This document shows positions 23,301 through 32,993 of a stretch of 64,000 bases of DNA, piece by piece; the stretch's first letter is position 1, and each line of letters starts with the position of its first letter. The notes beneath the pieces are model-generated. The model did no database searches. It was not told the origin of the DNA and worked only from the letters and a program-made list of their open reading frames with translations. This DNA is from Firm-13 sp964617375 (lineage in GTDB: Bacteria > Bacillota > Clostridia > Saccharofermentanales > Saccharofermentanaceae), in NCBI GenBank assembly GCA_964617375.1, contig CAZTXQ010000005.1, positions 1 through 64,000 of the forward strand, written 5' to 3'. The position numbers and the translations under genes were made by a program.

Positions 23301-26090
23301 GTGAATGAGAGGAATTCCTTGAAACCTACCAGAACGGGCGGCAAACTACGTGTTCCCGCGCCGGCGGCCGCATTCCTGCTGACGGCCTTTCTCTTGGCCG
23401 TCTTATTCATGGTTCTGGGATTTTATCCTTTCGGAGAGCATTCCATTCTCATTTCGGATCTGGGCGCGCAGTACGCGCCGGACCTGGTCGCTTATAAGCA
23501 GAAACTGCTTTCCGGCGGCAACCTTTCCTATTCGTTTCTGATCGGAATGGGGAAGAACACCTTGGGAATTTTCGCGTATTATCTGTCAAGTCCTTTGAAC
23601 TTCCTTACGTTTCTTTTTCCGACCGACAGAATCTCCGAAGCGATTCTTGTGCTCATAACGCTGAAGCTTTCCCTGTCGAGCGCCTTCCTGACGCTTTTCC
23701 TGCGGAAAAGATTCCGTTCGACCTCCGGCTACGCGGTTCTGTTCGGCGTTCTTTATGCGTTTTCCTCCTACACAATGGTTTACATGATCAATATCATGTG
23801 GCTGGACGGTTTGCTTCTTCTGCCGCTGCTGCTGTTTTTGATCGAGCGGTATCTGGAGAATAAGAAGCGCTGGCCGCTCTTAACGCTGACCCTTCTGGTC
23901 CTGTTTGTTTCCGGATTCTATATCGCGTACATGGCCGGAATATTTTCCTTCCTCTATCTTATTTACCGGTTGTTTGAAGAGCGGCGCTTTGCCGTCGACG
24001 CGAGAAAAGAGGCGGGGAAATCGATCATTGTGTTCATCGGCTGCGCGGTGCTTGCTGCCGCGATGTCGATGGCCGTTCTGCTTCCGGCCGGACTGGATGT
24101 TTTGAGAAATCCGGACCATACCGCAAGTTCGTTCGAACTGGATTCGAATTTCAAATTTATTGCCTTTTTGAATCAACTCCTCACAGGTTCTTTTGATTCG
24201 CTTTCCAACAACAAACCTCTGATCTACTGCGGACTTCCGGTCCTCTTTCTTATCGTGCTCTTTTTTCTCAATCCGTATTTCGCGAAAAGACAGAAATGGA
24301 TGACCGGCGGCGTGCTGGTCTTTTTCCTCCTGTCCTTCAATCTGTCCTTTCTTGATCTGGCATGGCAGCTGTTTGACTCGCCGAACTGGTTCCTGTACCG
24401 CTATTCCTTCCTGTTCGTGCTGGTATGCCTGATGATCGCCTTTACTTCGCTCCTTCATATCAAGAGCCTGAAGCCGATCTCCTTCCTGATTACTTTGGGC
24501 GCATTTTTCGGTTTGCTTGTCATCGTTCAGGGGTTCGGCGATCTGGCGAAGGAGGGCACCCGCTTTTATATGAATCTCATCGTCGGCGGGTTTGAGCTCT
24601 TACTCCTGTACACTCTGACGCTGGACCGTTTCCCGGCTTCTATTGCAAACTTAAAAAAACTGGTCCCGGCACTTTTCGGAATTCTTATTTGCTGTGAAGT
24701 GGTCATCGTAAACCCGATGCTGATCCGCCCGAAGATGTTCGGGGGCGAAGTGGAGCACGAAGCGACGTACCATGCGATCCGGGAGGCATCCGTGCTGGTG
24801 TCGGCGGCGAAGGAAGATGCGGAAGGGAGCGGATTTGATTTCTACCGGATGGATACCGACCGCACGATCCTTAGCGGAATCGATCCGATCACCGGCGGAC
24901 TATATCTGGGTTACCCGTCGATTTCCACCTTCAGTTCGTCGGCCAACAAGGATCTGAACCGTTTCCTGAAACAACTCGGATTCGATACGAACTATAATTA
25001 CTTCACTTCCGGACACAGTTACTCATCGCCGGCGCCCGACTCTCTTCTCGGGATCCGTTATATATTGTCCGACAGGGAGAATTTCGCCGGCTATACGCCC
25101 GTCACCTCGAGTTCGGACGGGAAGCTCTCTCTTTACGAGAACGAATCGGCTCTTCCCGTTATGTATTCCGTGAAAGCGGATGCCGGAAGCTTTGATTACT
25201 ACGGTCAGGAGACCGATACCGATACAAAGGATCCGTTCCTGTTTCAGAACGAACTTTTCCGGTCTCTGTTCGGCGAGGATACTTTTGCGGAGCCGGTTTA
25301 TTACGCGGAGCAAGTGCCGGAACCGGTAATCTACAACGCGATTGTCATGGACCCGAAAACGAAGGTTCATCTGGAGACCGAAGACGAGAGCATCTCCGAG
25401 GAGGTGGATACGGATCTTCTCGGTGACGAACCTTATGAGAAATTAACCGGATACGGCACGACCTATATGCGGATCAATGACGCCGCCGATATCGTGCTTA
25501 CCTATACATTGACAGTTACGAACGACGATCCGCTCTTTCTGTCGATACCGGCCGTCTCCAGAAACAGCCAGGCGTACATCTATATCAACGATACATTCTT
25601 TGATGATACTTCGCGATCCTCCTTCACAAGAGTCTATTCGCTCGGTTCCTATAAGGAGGGCGAGAAAGTGACGGTTGAGATTCGCGCCGATTCCGATACG
25701 TATTCCATGCTCTCCGTGCTCTTTTATCATCTGGATACGGAGCTTTTCGAGCGTCAAATGGAGGCATCGTCCGATTCCGGGCAAGTGACGGTCACCGGAA
25801 TATCCGACGGATATGTGACGGCGGACGTCCGGGTCCCGGAAGAGTCGCTTCTCCTTACCTCGATTCCGTACGAGGACGGCTGGACACTTCTGGTCGACGG
25901 CCGGAAGACTGCAATAACACCGTATCAGAACGCTCTGATCGCTTTCCCGGTCACGGCGGGGGATCACACGGTCAGTCTTACGTATCAGGCTCCCGGTCTT
26001 GCCGCAGGCGCAGCCGTTTCGCTTGGCGCGGCTCTCGTTTTTGCCGCGGCGTGGATCACCGGTTCCTTTGGAAAGAGGAAGAAGGGATGA
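23301..26090 (+). CDS. YfhO family membrane protein
   Basis: A 929-residue protein with some 13 hydrophobic segments in the first 450 residues, a large extracellular region (about 470-900) rich in beta structure, and a last membrane segment near 905. The early blocks (FYPFGEHSILISDLGAQYAP, SFLIGMGKNTLGIFAYYLSSPLN) match the YfhO family, known in Bacillus to be needed for lipoteichoic acid glycosylation. GTG 23301 lies 12 bases from AAGGAG; the earlier TTG at 23241 sits in a promoter-like region (TATAAT at 23247) and is rejected. The stop overlaps birA by 4 bases. Confidence 0.85.
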   Translation: MNERNSLKPTRTGGKLRVPAPAAAFLLTAFLLAVLFMVLGFYPFGEHSILISDLGAQYAPDLVAYKQKLLSGGNLSYSFLIGMGKNTLGIFAYYLSSPLNFLTFLFPTDRISEAILVLITLKLSLSSAFLTLFLRKRFRSTSGYAVLFGVLYAFSSYTMVYMINIMWLDGLLLLPLLLFLIERYLENKKRWPLLTLTLLVLFVSGFYIAYMAGIFSFLYLIYRLFEERRFAVDARKEAGKSIIVFIGCAVLAAAMSMAVLLPAGLDVLRNPDHTASSFELDSNFKFIAFLNQLLTGSFDSLSNNKPLIYCGLPVLFLIVLFFLNPYFAKRQKWMTGGVLVFFLLSFNLSFLDLAWQLFDSPNWFLYRYSFLFVLVCLMIAFTSLLHIKSLKPISFLITLGAFFGLLVIVQGFGDLAKEGTRFYMNLIVGGFELLLLYTLTLDRFPASIANLKKLVPALFGILICCEVVIVNPMLIRPKMFGGEVEHEATYHAIREASVLVSAAKEDAEGSGFDFYRMDTDRTILSGIDPITGGLYLGYPSISTFSSSANKDLNRFLKQLGFDTNYNYFTSGHSYSSPAPDSLLGIRYILSDRENFAGYTPVTSSSDGKLSLYENESALPVMYSVKADAGSFDYYGQETDTDTKDPFLFQNELFRSLFGEDTFAEPVYYAEQVPEPVIYNAIVMDPKTKVHLETEDESISEEVDTDLLGDEPYEKLTGYGTTYMRINDAADIVLTYTLTVTNDDPLFLSIPAVSRNSQAYIYINDTFFDDTSRSSFTRVYSLGSYKEGEKVTVEIRADSDTYSMLSVLFYHLDTELFERQMEASSDSGQVTVTGISDGYVTADVRVPEESLLLTSIPYEDGWTLLVDGRKTAITPYQNALIAFPVTAGDHTVSLTYQAPGLAAGAAVSLGAALVFAAAWITGSFGKRKKG

Positions 26091-27076
26091 AGCCGTGGCG
26101 AGAGGAACTGCTTTCCGTTCTAGGGGAGGGCAAGGATGCTTTCGTAAGCGGGGAGGACCTGGCAGCCCGTTTCGGCTGTTCCCGTGCGGCCGTGTGGAAG
26201 AAAATATCGATTCTCCGGTCGGAGGGTCATCCGATCGAGGCGGTGACAAACCGCGGTTACCGGATGACCGACGGCGCACCCGCGATGAAGGCCGCTATAT
26301 ACCGCGAGCTCAAAGAGGCGGGCCTCGAAGACCTTTTTCGGATATCCGTTACGGATTCGACGCCTTCTACCAATCTTCTGGCAAGAGATGCGGGGCTTAA
26401 GGGCGAACCGGAATTCTCGGTTTTTGTCACACGGCAGCAGACGGCCGGACGTGGCCGGCGCGGCAGGACCTGGATTTCCGAGCCGGATTCGGCGCTTCTT
26501 TTTTCTGTGCTGCTGCGGCCGGATGTGCCTCCCGCCGAGGCCTCCATGCTGACTTTGCTGTTTGGCCTCTGCATTTTGGATGCATTAGAGGGATTATGTA
26601 ATATACCGGTAGGAATTAAGTGGCCGAATGACATCGTTTCTTTACAGAATGGGAAAAAGCTTTGTGGTATATTATCAGAGACAAGTATGGAAGAAAATCG
26701 GATTTCTTATGCCGTGGCAGGCTGCGGAATCAACCTTTCGCAGAAAGAGTTCCCGTCCGCGATAGAGGATAAAGCGACTTCTCTTACGCTGGAAGGCTTC
26801 GAAGTCCGAAAAGAAGTGCTCCTTGCGGCGATCCTCCGGGAGATCGCGAGAAGGTATCCGCGCTTTCTCTTATCCCCTTCCGGCTTTCTTCCCGAGTATC
26901 GTGCCAATTGTGCTACACTCGGACGAAGGATCCGTACCGGTGACGAAGAGATAAAGGAAGGAATCGCAACGGATATTGACGACCGCGGCGATTTGCTGGT
27001 TCAATGGGCGGACGGCACCGTGCAGGCCTTGTCCTCGGGAGAGGTCAGCGTCCGCGGAATGCTGGGATATTTTTAA
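26087..27076 (+). CDS. birA: Biotin operon repressor / biotin-[acetyl-CoA-carboxylase] ligase
   Basis: The 329-residue protein joins an N-terminal winged helix (LAARFGCSRAAVWKKI near 25-40) to a biotin ligase domain with GRGRRGRTWISEP near 128, GIKWPNDIV near 182 and a C-terminal SH3-like domain (IDDRGDLLVQWADGTVQALSSGE). It activates biotin to biotinyl-AMP and attaches it to the carboxyl carrier protein; the helix-turn-helix suggests it also represses biotin genes. ATG 26087 overlaps the YfhO stop. No biotin operator is seen near it. Confidence 0.94.
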   Translation: MKPWREELLSVLGEGKDAFVSGEDLAARFGCSRAAVWKKISILRSEGHPIEAVTNRGYRMTDGAPAMKAAIYRELKEAGLEDLFRISVTDSTPSTNLLARDAGLKGEPEFSVFVTRQQTAGRGRRGRTWISEPDSALLFSVLLRPDVPPAEASMLTLLFGLCILDALEGLCNIPVGIKWPNDIVSLQNGKKLCGILSETSMEENRISYAVAGCGINLSQKEFPSAIEDKATSLTLEGFEVRKEVLLAAILREIARRYPRFLLSPSGFLPEYRANCATLGRRIRTGDEEIKEGIATDIDDRGDLLVQWADGTVQALSSGEVSVRGMLGYF

Positions 27077-27124
27077 TAGACGGACTGAACATAAGACATA
27101 TGGGACAATATAGGAGGAAAGCAT

Positions 27125-28918
27125 ATGGGTATGGAGAATTATGAGAAGTTATACTGGCTTTGGAGCACCGATCCGTTTTTCGACCTCAACACGAGAAAGG
27201 AGCTTCTGGATCTTCGCGAGGACAAGAAGGAGATTGAGGAGCGCTTTTACCGCGATCTGGAATTCGGTACCGGCGGACTTCGCGGTATTATCGGTGCCGG
27301 AACGAACCGCATAAATCCTTATACGGTGGCAAAAGCTACAGCCGGACTGGCCCGCTATATCATGAATCAGGGGCAGGAAGCGATGGATCGCGGTGTCGCG
27401 ATTTCGTATGATTCCAGACATTTTTCTCCCGAGTTTGCCGAAAAGGCCGCGCTGGTACTTACCAGAGCCGGTATTCGCGTCTACCTTTCCGATACGTTAA
27501 GACCTGTTCCGATGCTTTCCTATGCCGTGCGGCATTTCGGAGCTTTTTCGGGCGTCATGATTACCGCGAGCCATAATCCGCCGAAATATAACGGGTATAA
27601 GGTCTACGGCGAAGACGGCGGTCAGGTCACGGCGGAAGCCGCAGACGCGATCCTGTCGTCGATTATCGGCATCTACGATATCCGCGGTATCGAGGCGGAT
27701 ACCATGGAAAATGCTCTTGCTTCGGGCAGGCTTACCCGATTCGGCGAAGAGGTTGACGAGGCATATACGGATATGCTCGCCGGTCTGGTTATCGATCCGG
27801 CCGCGATCGACCGTCACCGCGATCTGTCCATCGTCTATACCCCGATTCACGGCTCCGGCAATCTGCCGGTAAGGCGAATTCTTTCGCGCGTCGGATTCAC
27901 GAATATTCATGTCGTACCCGAGCAGGAACAGCCCGACGGCAATTTCCCGACGGTGCCGTCACCGAACCCCGAGGACCCGAGAGCCCTCAAAATGGGCGTT
28001 GATCTTGCCAAAAAGGTCGGTGCGAGCCTTGTTATCGGAACCGATCCCGACAGCGACCGCATCGGCGTCGCCGTCCGGACAATTGAGAACGGCGAAGAGA
28101 TCTATAAACCGATGACGGGAAACCAGATCGGCATTTTGCTCTTGGATTATATTCTTTCCTCCAAAAAAATGCTGAACACGCTGCCTGAGAACTCATTCGC
28201 CGTCACGACGATCGTTTCAAGCAAACTGGCGGGTCCGATCTGCAAGTACTATGGAGTCGAGCTGATGGAAGTCCTTACCGGATTTAAGTACATCGGCGAG
28301 AAGATACGGTTCTACGACGAAGAAGGTGACGGACATTTCCAGTTCGGATTTGAAGAGAGCTACGGATATCTTTCCGGAGTAAACGTACGCGATAAGGATG
28401 CGGTCGTTTCCGCCATGCTGATTGCCGGTATGGCCGCCCAGTCGGAAGACCGGGGCGAGACGTTAACCGACCGCCTCGAGAATCTCTACGCACGCTTCGG
28501 ATACGGATTTGAAGACGCCGTTTCCTTTACTTTGGAAGGCAAGGAAGGTCTCGAGAAGATCGCGGGAGCCATGAACGCCATGAGAAAGCCTCTCGCGGGT
28601 ATCACATCGCCCGAAGCGGCGGACGCACTTCTTCCGGGAGTCGGAATCAAGGCTGTCCGCGATTACTCATCGGGAATGCGATATGATTTCTCCGGAGACG
28701 AAGTCCTCACTTCAATCATGGATCTTCCCGATTCCAATGTTCTTCTCTTTGAAATCGGCGGCGAAAAGGGGATCGACTGGGCGTGTGTCCGGCCGTCCGG
28801 TACCGAGCCGAAACTCAAGATCTATTTCGGAGTGTACGGAGCGGATAAAACCGCCGCTCTCGAAAGACTTGCCGCCCTCAAGACCGAGGTTTCGGCACTG
28901 ATCGAAAAGAAACTCTGA
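27125..28918 (+). CDS. Phosphoglucomutase / phosphomannomutase
   Basis: An alpha-phosphohexomutase of 597 residues. The catalytic serine is in TASHNPPKYNGYKVY near 145, metal-binding GTDPDSDRIG near 303, sugar-specificity GFEESYGYLSG near 408 and phosphate-binding RPSGTEPKLKIYF near 560. Long forms of this length act on glucose phosphate in Gram-positive bacteria (PgcA type), so it likely makes glucose-1-phosphate for RfbA. ATG 27125 follows ATAGGAGGAAAGCAT; ATG 27131 is also in frame. It starts 48 bases after birA. Confidence 0.93.
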   Translation: MGMENYEKLYWLWSTDPFFDLNTRKELLDLREDKKEIEERFYRDLEFGTGGLRGIIGAGTNRINPYTVAKATAGLARYIMNQGQEAMDRGVAISYDSRHFSPEFAEKAALVLTRAGIRVYLSDTLRPVPMLSYAVRHFGAFSGVMITASHNPPKYNGYKVYGEDGGQVTAEAADAILSSIIGIYDIRGIEADTMENALASGRLTRFGEEVDEAYTDMLAGLVIDPAAIDRHRDLSIVYTPIHGSGNLPVRRILSRVGFTNIHVVPEQEQPDGNFPTVPSPNPEDPRALKMGVDLAKKVGASLVIGTDPDSDRIGVAVRTIENGEEIYKPMTGNQIGILLLDYILSSKKMLNTLPENSFAVTTIVSSKLAGPICKYYGVELMEVLTGFKYIGEKIRFYDEEGDGHFQFGFEESYGYLSGVNVRDKDAVVSAMLIAGMAAQSEDRGETLTDRLENLYARFGYGFEDAVSFTLEGKEGLEKIAGAMNAMRKPLAGITSPEAADALLPGVGIKAVRDYSSGMRYDFSGDEVLTSIMDLPDSNVLLFEIGGEKGIDWACVRPSGTEPKLKIYFGVYGADKTAALERLAALKTEVSALIEKKL

Positions 28919-29042
28919 TACGTATTCGGAGCTTCCTGCCGGACGGCGGATTTTCTTGCGATACATACGGATGAGGGAATCATAACCGGACGGAATATTT
29001 TACAGCGGAAATAAACACCGACAAAAAATGGAAAGGCGTGTA

Positions 29043-31286
29043 ATGCATACAAAACATATCGGAGGATTCAAAACGAAGCTCATGGGCTTGACCGCGACGG
29101 TACTGTCCGTTATCTTCCTGATCTCCGGCATATCGTTTGATCATGTCGCAGCCTACAGTACGGCCGGAGCGTTCGGCCGCAGCCTTCAGGTCGTAGCCGG
29201 TTTTTCGGTTAACTCGTCGCTCATGGCACCTTTGGGGACAGCCTGCCGTTCCGGTCAGGCTCTCGTGGGTTTTGCCGGCGTTACGATTCACGAGACATCC
29301 AACTGGAATACCAATGCGAATGCGAGAATGCATGCGCAGTATCTGCAGGGCGCAGGATCTTCGAAAGAAGTGAGCTGGCATTACTGCGTGGACAACACCA
29401 CCGCGTATCAGAGCATACCGGAGAACGAAAAGGCCTGGCATGCCGGTGATACGGGAAAAGGAACCGGAAATGCGAGCACGGTCGCGATTGAGATCTGCGA
29501 CAATGCGGGCGGTAACTTTGATCAGGCCATGGCGAATGCCGAATGGCTTGCGGCCGATATTCTCTTCCGCCACAACGTACACCAGGTGGCGGGTGCGCTT
29601 TTCCAGCATCATGATTTCAGCAGCTATGGAAAGAACTGCCCGATTACGATCCGGGATTCCGGACGCTGGGGCGAGTTCTGTGCCAATACCCAGAAGTATC
29701 TTGACCAGATGGTGAAAGAGACATGGCCGGACATCAAGGTTACGGCATATGACTCGACCGCCGTTTCCGGCCCGGCTCCCGTGATGAGCGGTTATGTGTT
29801 TTCGGGCTGGCATAAAGATGCCGCCTGCCAGACACCGTGGAACTCTGCTTCGGACATTCCGACGGCCGGCGTAACCGTTTATGCAAAATGGACCAGACAG
29901 AGTGTCGTCTATCAGTCGAGTATCCAGGATGTCGGCTGGCAGGGGAATGTCAGGGACGGCACATTAAGCGGAACGTCTTCGCAGTCCAAACGTCTGGAGG
30001 CTTTTAGCGTCGCGCTTGAAAACATCGACGGAGGCGTCGAATACCACGCGCATGTACAGGACTATGGCTGGATGGGATGGACGGGGAACGGTGCCGTGAG
30101 CGGAACCGTCGGAGAATCAAGGCGGCTTGAGGCTGTCGAAATCCGGCTTACGGGCAATGCCGCAAAACAGTTTGATATTTACTACAGAGTACATGTTCAG
30201 AATTTCGGATGGCTCGACTGGGCGTCAAACGGCAGTCCTTCGGGAAGCGCAGGTTATTCGTATCGCGTCGAGGCTATGCAGATTGTCCTTGTAGCCAAAG
30301 GTACGGCGGCTCCGGGAGCCGTGACAAAATCGTTTGTCGATGCGAGTGCGCCGATGGTCAACTACCAGAGCAGCGTGCAGGATATCGGCTGGACCGGTAT
30401 TGTGAACAACGGAACATCATCCGGCACCAGCGGGCAGGGCAAGCGAATGGAAGCCGTACAGATCAGTCTTGCCAATATCGGCGGAAGCGTTAATTACAGG
30501 ACATATGTACAGGATTACGGCTGGATGCCCTGGACCGGGAACGGCGGGACGAGCGGAACACTCGGCGAGTCGCGCCGGATGGAGGCGATTGAGATCACCC
30601 TGTCCGGATCCGCAGCCGAACAGTTTGATATTTATTACCGTGTTCATGTGCAGAATATCGGATGGATGGACTGGGCAAAGAACGGAGAATCGGCAGGAAC
30701 GGCCGGATTCGCATATCGCGTAGAGGCTCTGCAGATTGTCCTTGTGCCTAAGGGCCAAGCTGCGCCGGGGGCTACTTCCGCGCACTTTGCCGACAACACC
30801 GGAGGCAAAGTCGATCCCGTCGATCCCGATCCCGGTGTGATTTATGCGAGCAGCGTCCAGGATTACGGCTGGATGAGCAATGCAATGAACGGGCAGCCGA
30901 GCGGAACGACCGGAGAATCCAAGCGCCTCGAGGCTATGAAGATCGTTCTTTCGAATCTGGACGGAGGCATCGAATACCGTTCGCACGTACAGGATTACGG
31001 ATGGATGGACTGGACCGGCAACGGAGCGGTAACGGGCACTACGGGCCAGTCGAAGCGCCTCGAAGCGATCGAGATTCGCCTGACCGGCACTGCGGCCGCG
31101 CAGTACGACATATACTACCGTGTCCATTCGCAGAATTTTGGCTGGCTCGACTGGGCGTCAAACGGCGGGTCGGCTGGAACCGCAGGTTTTGCCTACCGTG
31201 TGGAAGCCGTACAGATCGTGCTGGTACCAAAGGGCGGCGCAGCTCCGGGCGCGACGGCCAAACCGTTCGTTCAGAACGGCGGATGA
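29043..31286 (+). CDS. Secreted N-acetylmuramoyl-L-alanine amidase with nine ChW repeats
   Basis: A 747-residue exported protein. Residues about 12-38 form a signal peptide. An Amidase_2 domain follows (TIHETSN with the first zinc His near 80, FQHHDFSSYGKNCP near 195), which cuts the amide bond in peptidoglycan. At about 240-285 is one InlB/Flg_new-like repeat (GYVFSGWHKDAAC). The rest, about 288-745, is nine ChW repeats of about 46 residues, each with the QD-GW core, ordered as three nearly identical triplets starting near 29904, 30357 and 30837. ChW repeats are surface or ligand-binding modules of Clostridia. ATG 29043 (MHTKHIGG) follows AAAGGCGTGTA; ATG 29028 is an alternative. Confidence 0.88.
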   Translation: MHTKHIGGFKTKLMGLTATVLSVIFLISGISFDHVAAYSTAGAFGRSLQVVAGFSVNSSLMAPLGTACRSGQALVGFAGVTIHETSNWNTNANARMHAQYLQGAGSSKEVSWHYCVDNTTAYQSIPENEKAWHAGDTGKGTGNASTVAIEICDNAGGNFDQAMANAEWLAADILFRHNVHQVAGALFQHHDFSSYGKNCPITIRDSGRWGEFCANTQKYLDQMVKETWPDIKVTAYDSTAVSGPAPVMSGYVFSGWHKDAACQTPWNSASDIPTAGVTVYAKWTRQSVVYQSSIQDVGWQGNVRDGTLSGTSSQSKRLEAFSVALENIDGGVEYHAHVQDYGWMGWTGNGAVSGTVGESRRLEAVEIRLTGNAAKQFDIYYRVHVQNFGWLDWASNGSPSGSAGYSYRVEAMQIVLVAKGTAAPGAVTKSFVDASAPMVNYQSSVQDIGWTGIVNNGTSSGTSGQGKRMEAVQISLANIGGSVNYRTYVQDYGWMPWTGNGGTSGTLGESRRMEAIEITLSGSAAEQFDIYYRVHVQNIGWMDWAKNGESAGTAGFAYRVEALQIVLVPKGQAAPGATSAHFADNTGGKVDPVDPDPGVIYASSVQDYGWMSNAMNGQPSGTTGESKRLEAMKIVLSNLDGGIEYRSHVQDYGWMDWTGNGAVTGTTGQSKRLEAIEIRLTGTAAAQYDIYYRVHSQNFGWLDWASNGGSAGTAGFAYRVEAVQIVLVPKGGAAPGATAKPFVQNGG
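29904..31280 (+). repeat. Triplicated ChW repeat block inside the amidase gene
   Basis: Three direct copies of about 450 bases begin near 29904, 30357 and 30837 (spacing 453 and 480; the larger gap carries a linker coding DPVDPDPG). Each copy holds three ChW repeats of types a, b and c. The b and c units of different triplets are more alike than neighbours within a triplet, so the block grew by duplication of whole triplets. Confidence 0.8.
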
Positions 31287-31350
31287 CGATGTACGATGAA
31301 CGGGACCTGAAGACGAATATGAATCAATCGCGAAAAGGAGCACCACACGG

Positions 31351-32865
31351 ATGGAACTGGAACTTCTTGCTAAAGAGAAGAAACTTATCAATTTCGATTT
31401 ATTTGCCAGTGCTTTCCTTCTCCTGTTCTTTGTGCTGGTCAATAAAGGAATCGAGATACGGGCCCTGGCGGTTGACGATCTGGGCGTATGGAATACCTAT
31501 AGCTCCTCGTCGCCGACCGCGTTTATTTTCAATCTGGACAACAACAAGATCCGGCCTGTTTTGAATGTCATCCTGTACGTACTTTTTCGCGTGATCGGCC
31601 CCAGAATATGGCTCGCCACTTACGCGGTCAAGATTCTCAATTTCGCAATCGCCGTATACCTTTACTTTCTTACGAAAAAGATCACCAACAACTACTACGG
31701 ACTTTTTGCCGCGTGTATGTTTGTCGTATCGAGATTCGCCTACTATTCGATTTCGCAGGTTTTCGGAATCATGGAGTCTTTGGCTCTTGTTCTGTCGATC
31801 ATTGCGCTCTACTTACTCTATCTGTTTGTCACCCGGACCGAAACGGGCTTAAAGTACTTCCTTGCGGCGAATATAATCATCACGGTTACGCTCTTTGTGC
31901 ACGAACGCTTTATCGCGATGTTCGCGCTATCCATACTCGCGGTGCTGATCCGTCCCGACATGCGGAAGAATAAGAAGAAAGCATTCGTGCTGACGGGCAT
32001 CGCTCTGTTGTTTCTTGCCGCCAACGGTCTTTTCCGGTTTCTGCTTTTCGGCGGGCGCGCGATCGACGGTACGGCGGGCGTCGCGATGCAGGACAGTTTC
32101 AATCTCGTTCAGGCGCTTAAATTTTTCGCGGAGGGGATCGGATTCATTCTTGGTCTCAATCCGGGGCCGCAATATCTGAACGGCATCAGCTACACGGATG
32201 TACCGAAGTACGTGACGGCTTTTGTGGCCGTGAGCGCTCTTCTTATCCTCTTCCTGATCGTAAGGGTGATCATTGCTCTTGTCCGCAAGACGCTCGATAA
32301 CGGAGGCGAAGTCCTTCGCGTGTCGACGCTTTTTGCGGGGTATACGGCTCTGATGCTTCTTTCGGGCTGCCTCACGATCCGTCTGGAAATGCGCTGGATC
32401 TACGCACCGTTCACGGTGTTTATGATATGGATCGCGTATCTTGCGTATCAGCTGGATTTCCGTATGAAGAAGTCCTATGCCGCAGCCGTCATCCTGGCTG
32501 TCCTTCTGATCGGATCGGGAGTAAACATGTATTACCGCATGTATTTCGGCAATCTCTATTACTGGCCGGCCCAGCAGTATGCGAATTCGCTGAACCAGGA
32601 GACCTTTGGAATGTATAAGGCGGACATTTACAAGAAGAATATCTATATTCTCGAGAACGACGAAGCGGGCTTTGTCGCGGATGAATACTATGACGATTAC
32701 TTCGAAGTCTTCACCTACGGAACGGGAAGGACGGTAAAATGCACCGTCGTCGACGCCGCATTTCTTGAGAAGAGGATTACCAAATACAGCAATTTCCTTG
32801 TCTTTATGGTGGATACGGACAAGCGCTGCTACGTGAATGTCACAGAGATGTTCCGGGTAGAATAA
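31351..32865 (+). CDS. Multipass membrane protein, GT-C-like
   Basis: The 504-residue protein has about eleven hydrophobic segments; an acidic pair in AVDDLGVWNTY near residue 45, in the first extracellular loop, resembles the DxD-like site of GT-C glycosyltransferases. The C-terminal 110 residues are soluble (NSLNQETFGMYKADIYKK onward). ATG follows AAAAGGAGCACCACACGG, 64 bases after the amidase gene. The GT2 at 32994, which may load polyprenyl phosphate, follows. A sugar transferase acting outside the membrane is an inference from layout only. Confidence 0.6.
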   Translation: MELELLAKEKKLINFDLFASAFLLLFFVLVNKGIEIRALAVDDLGVWNTYSSSSPTAFIFNLDNNKIRPVLNVILYVLFRVIGPRIWLATYAVKILNFAIAVYLYFLTKKITNNYYGLFAACMFVVSRFAYYSISQVFGIMESLALVLSIIALYLLYLFVTRTETGLKYFLAANIIITVTLFVHERFIAMFALSILAVLIRPDMRKNKKKAFVLTGIALLFLAANGLFRFLLFGGRAIDGTAGVAMQDSFNLVQALKFFAEGIGFILGLNPGPQYLNGISYTDVPKYVTAFVAVSALLILFLIVRVIIALVRKTLDNGGEVLRVSTLFAGYTALMLLSGCLTIRLEMRWIYAPFTVFMIWIAYLAYQLDFRMKKSYAAAVILAVLLIGSGVNMYYRMYFGNLYYWPAQQYANSLNQETFGMYKADIYKKNIYILENDEAGFVADEYYDDYFEVFTYGTGRTVKCTVVDAAFLEKRITKYSNFLVFMVDTDKRCYVNVTEMFRVE

Positions 32866-32918
32866 GGTTCGGGATATAGAGCCGGGCCGCATGGGAGACC
32901 ATAAAAGTGATCCCAAGC

Positions 32919-32947
32919 TTCTCAATTCGGGACGCCGGTGCTAGAAT
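32919..32947 (+). promoter_or_regulatory. Candidate extended -10 promoter
   Basis: TTCTCA (32919-32924) and TAGAAT (32942-32947) are spaced by 17, with TGC directly before the -10. It lies 47 bases before the GTG start of the next glycosyltransferase. Confidence 0.45.
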
Positions 32948-32993
32948 GTTGACGGTATGTGTATCGGCCAAATCATTTTCGCGGGAGGAAATC

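Noticed and set aside
25443..26279. A 278-codon minus-strand open frame across the YfhO-birA junction
   Set aside because: It opposes two well-supported genes that overlap by ATGA, and its translation is low-complexity and basic.
31927..32925. A 332-codon minus-strand open frame opposite the membrane protein at 31351
   Set aside because: The plus strand encodes a coherent multipass protein with a good ribosome binding site; the minus frame is very rich in Arg and Asp and has no family likeness.
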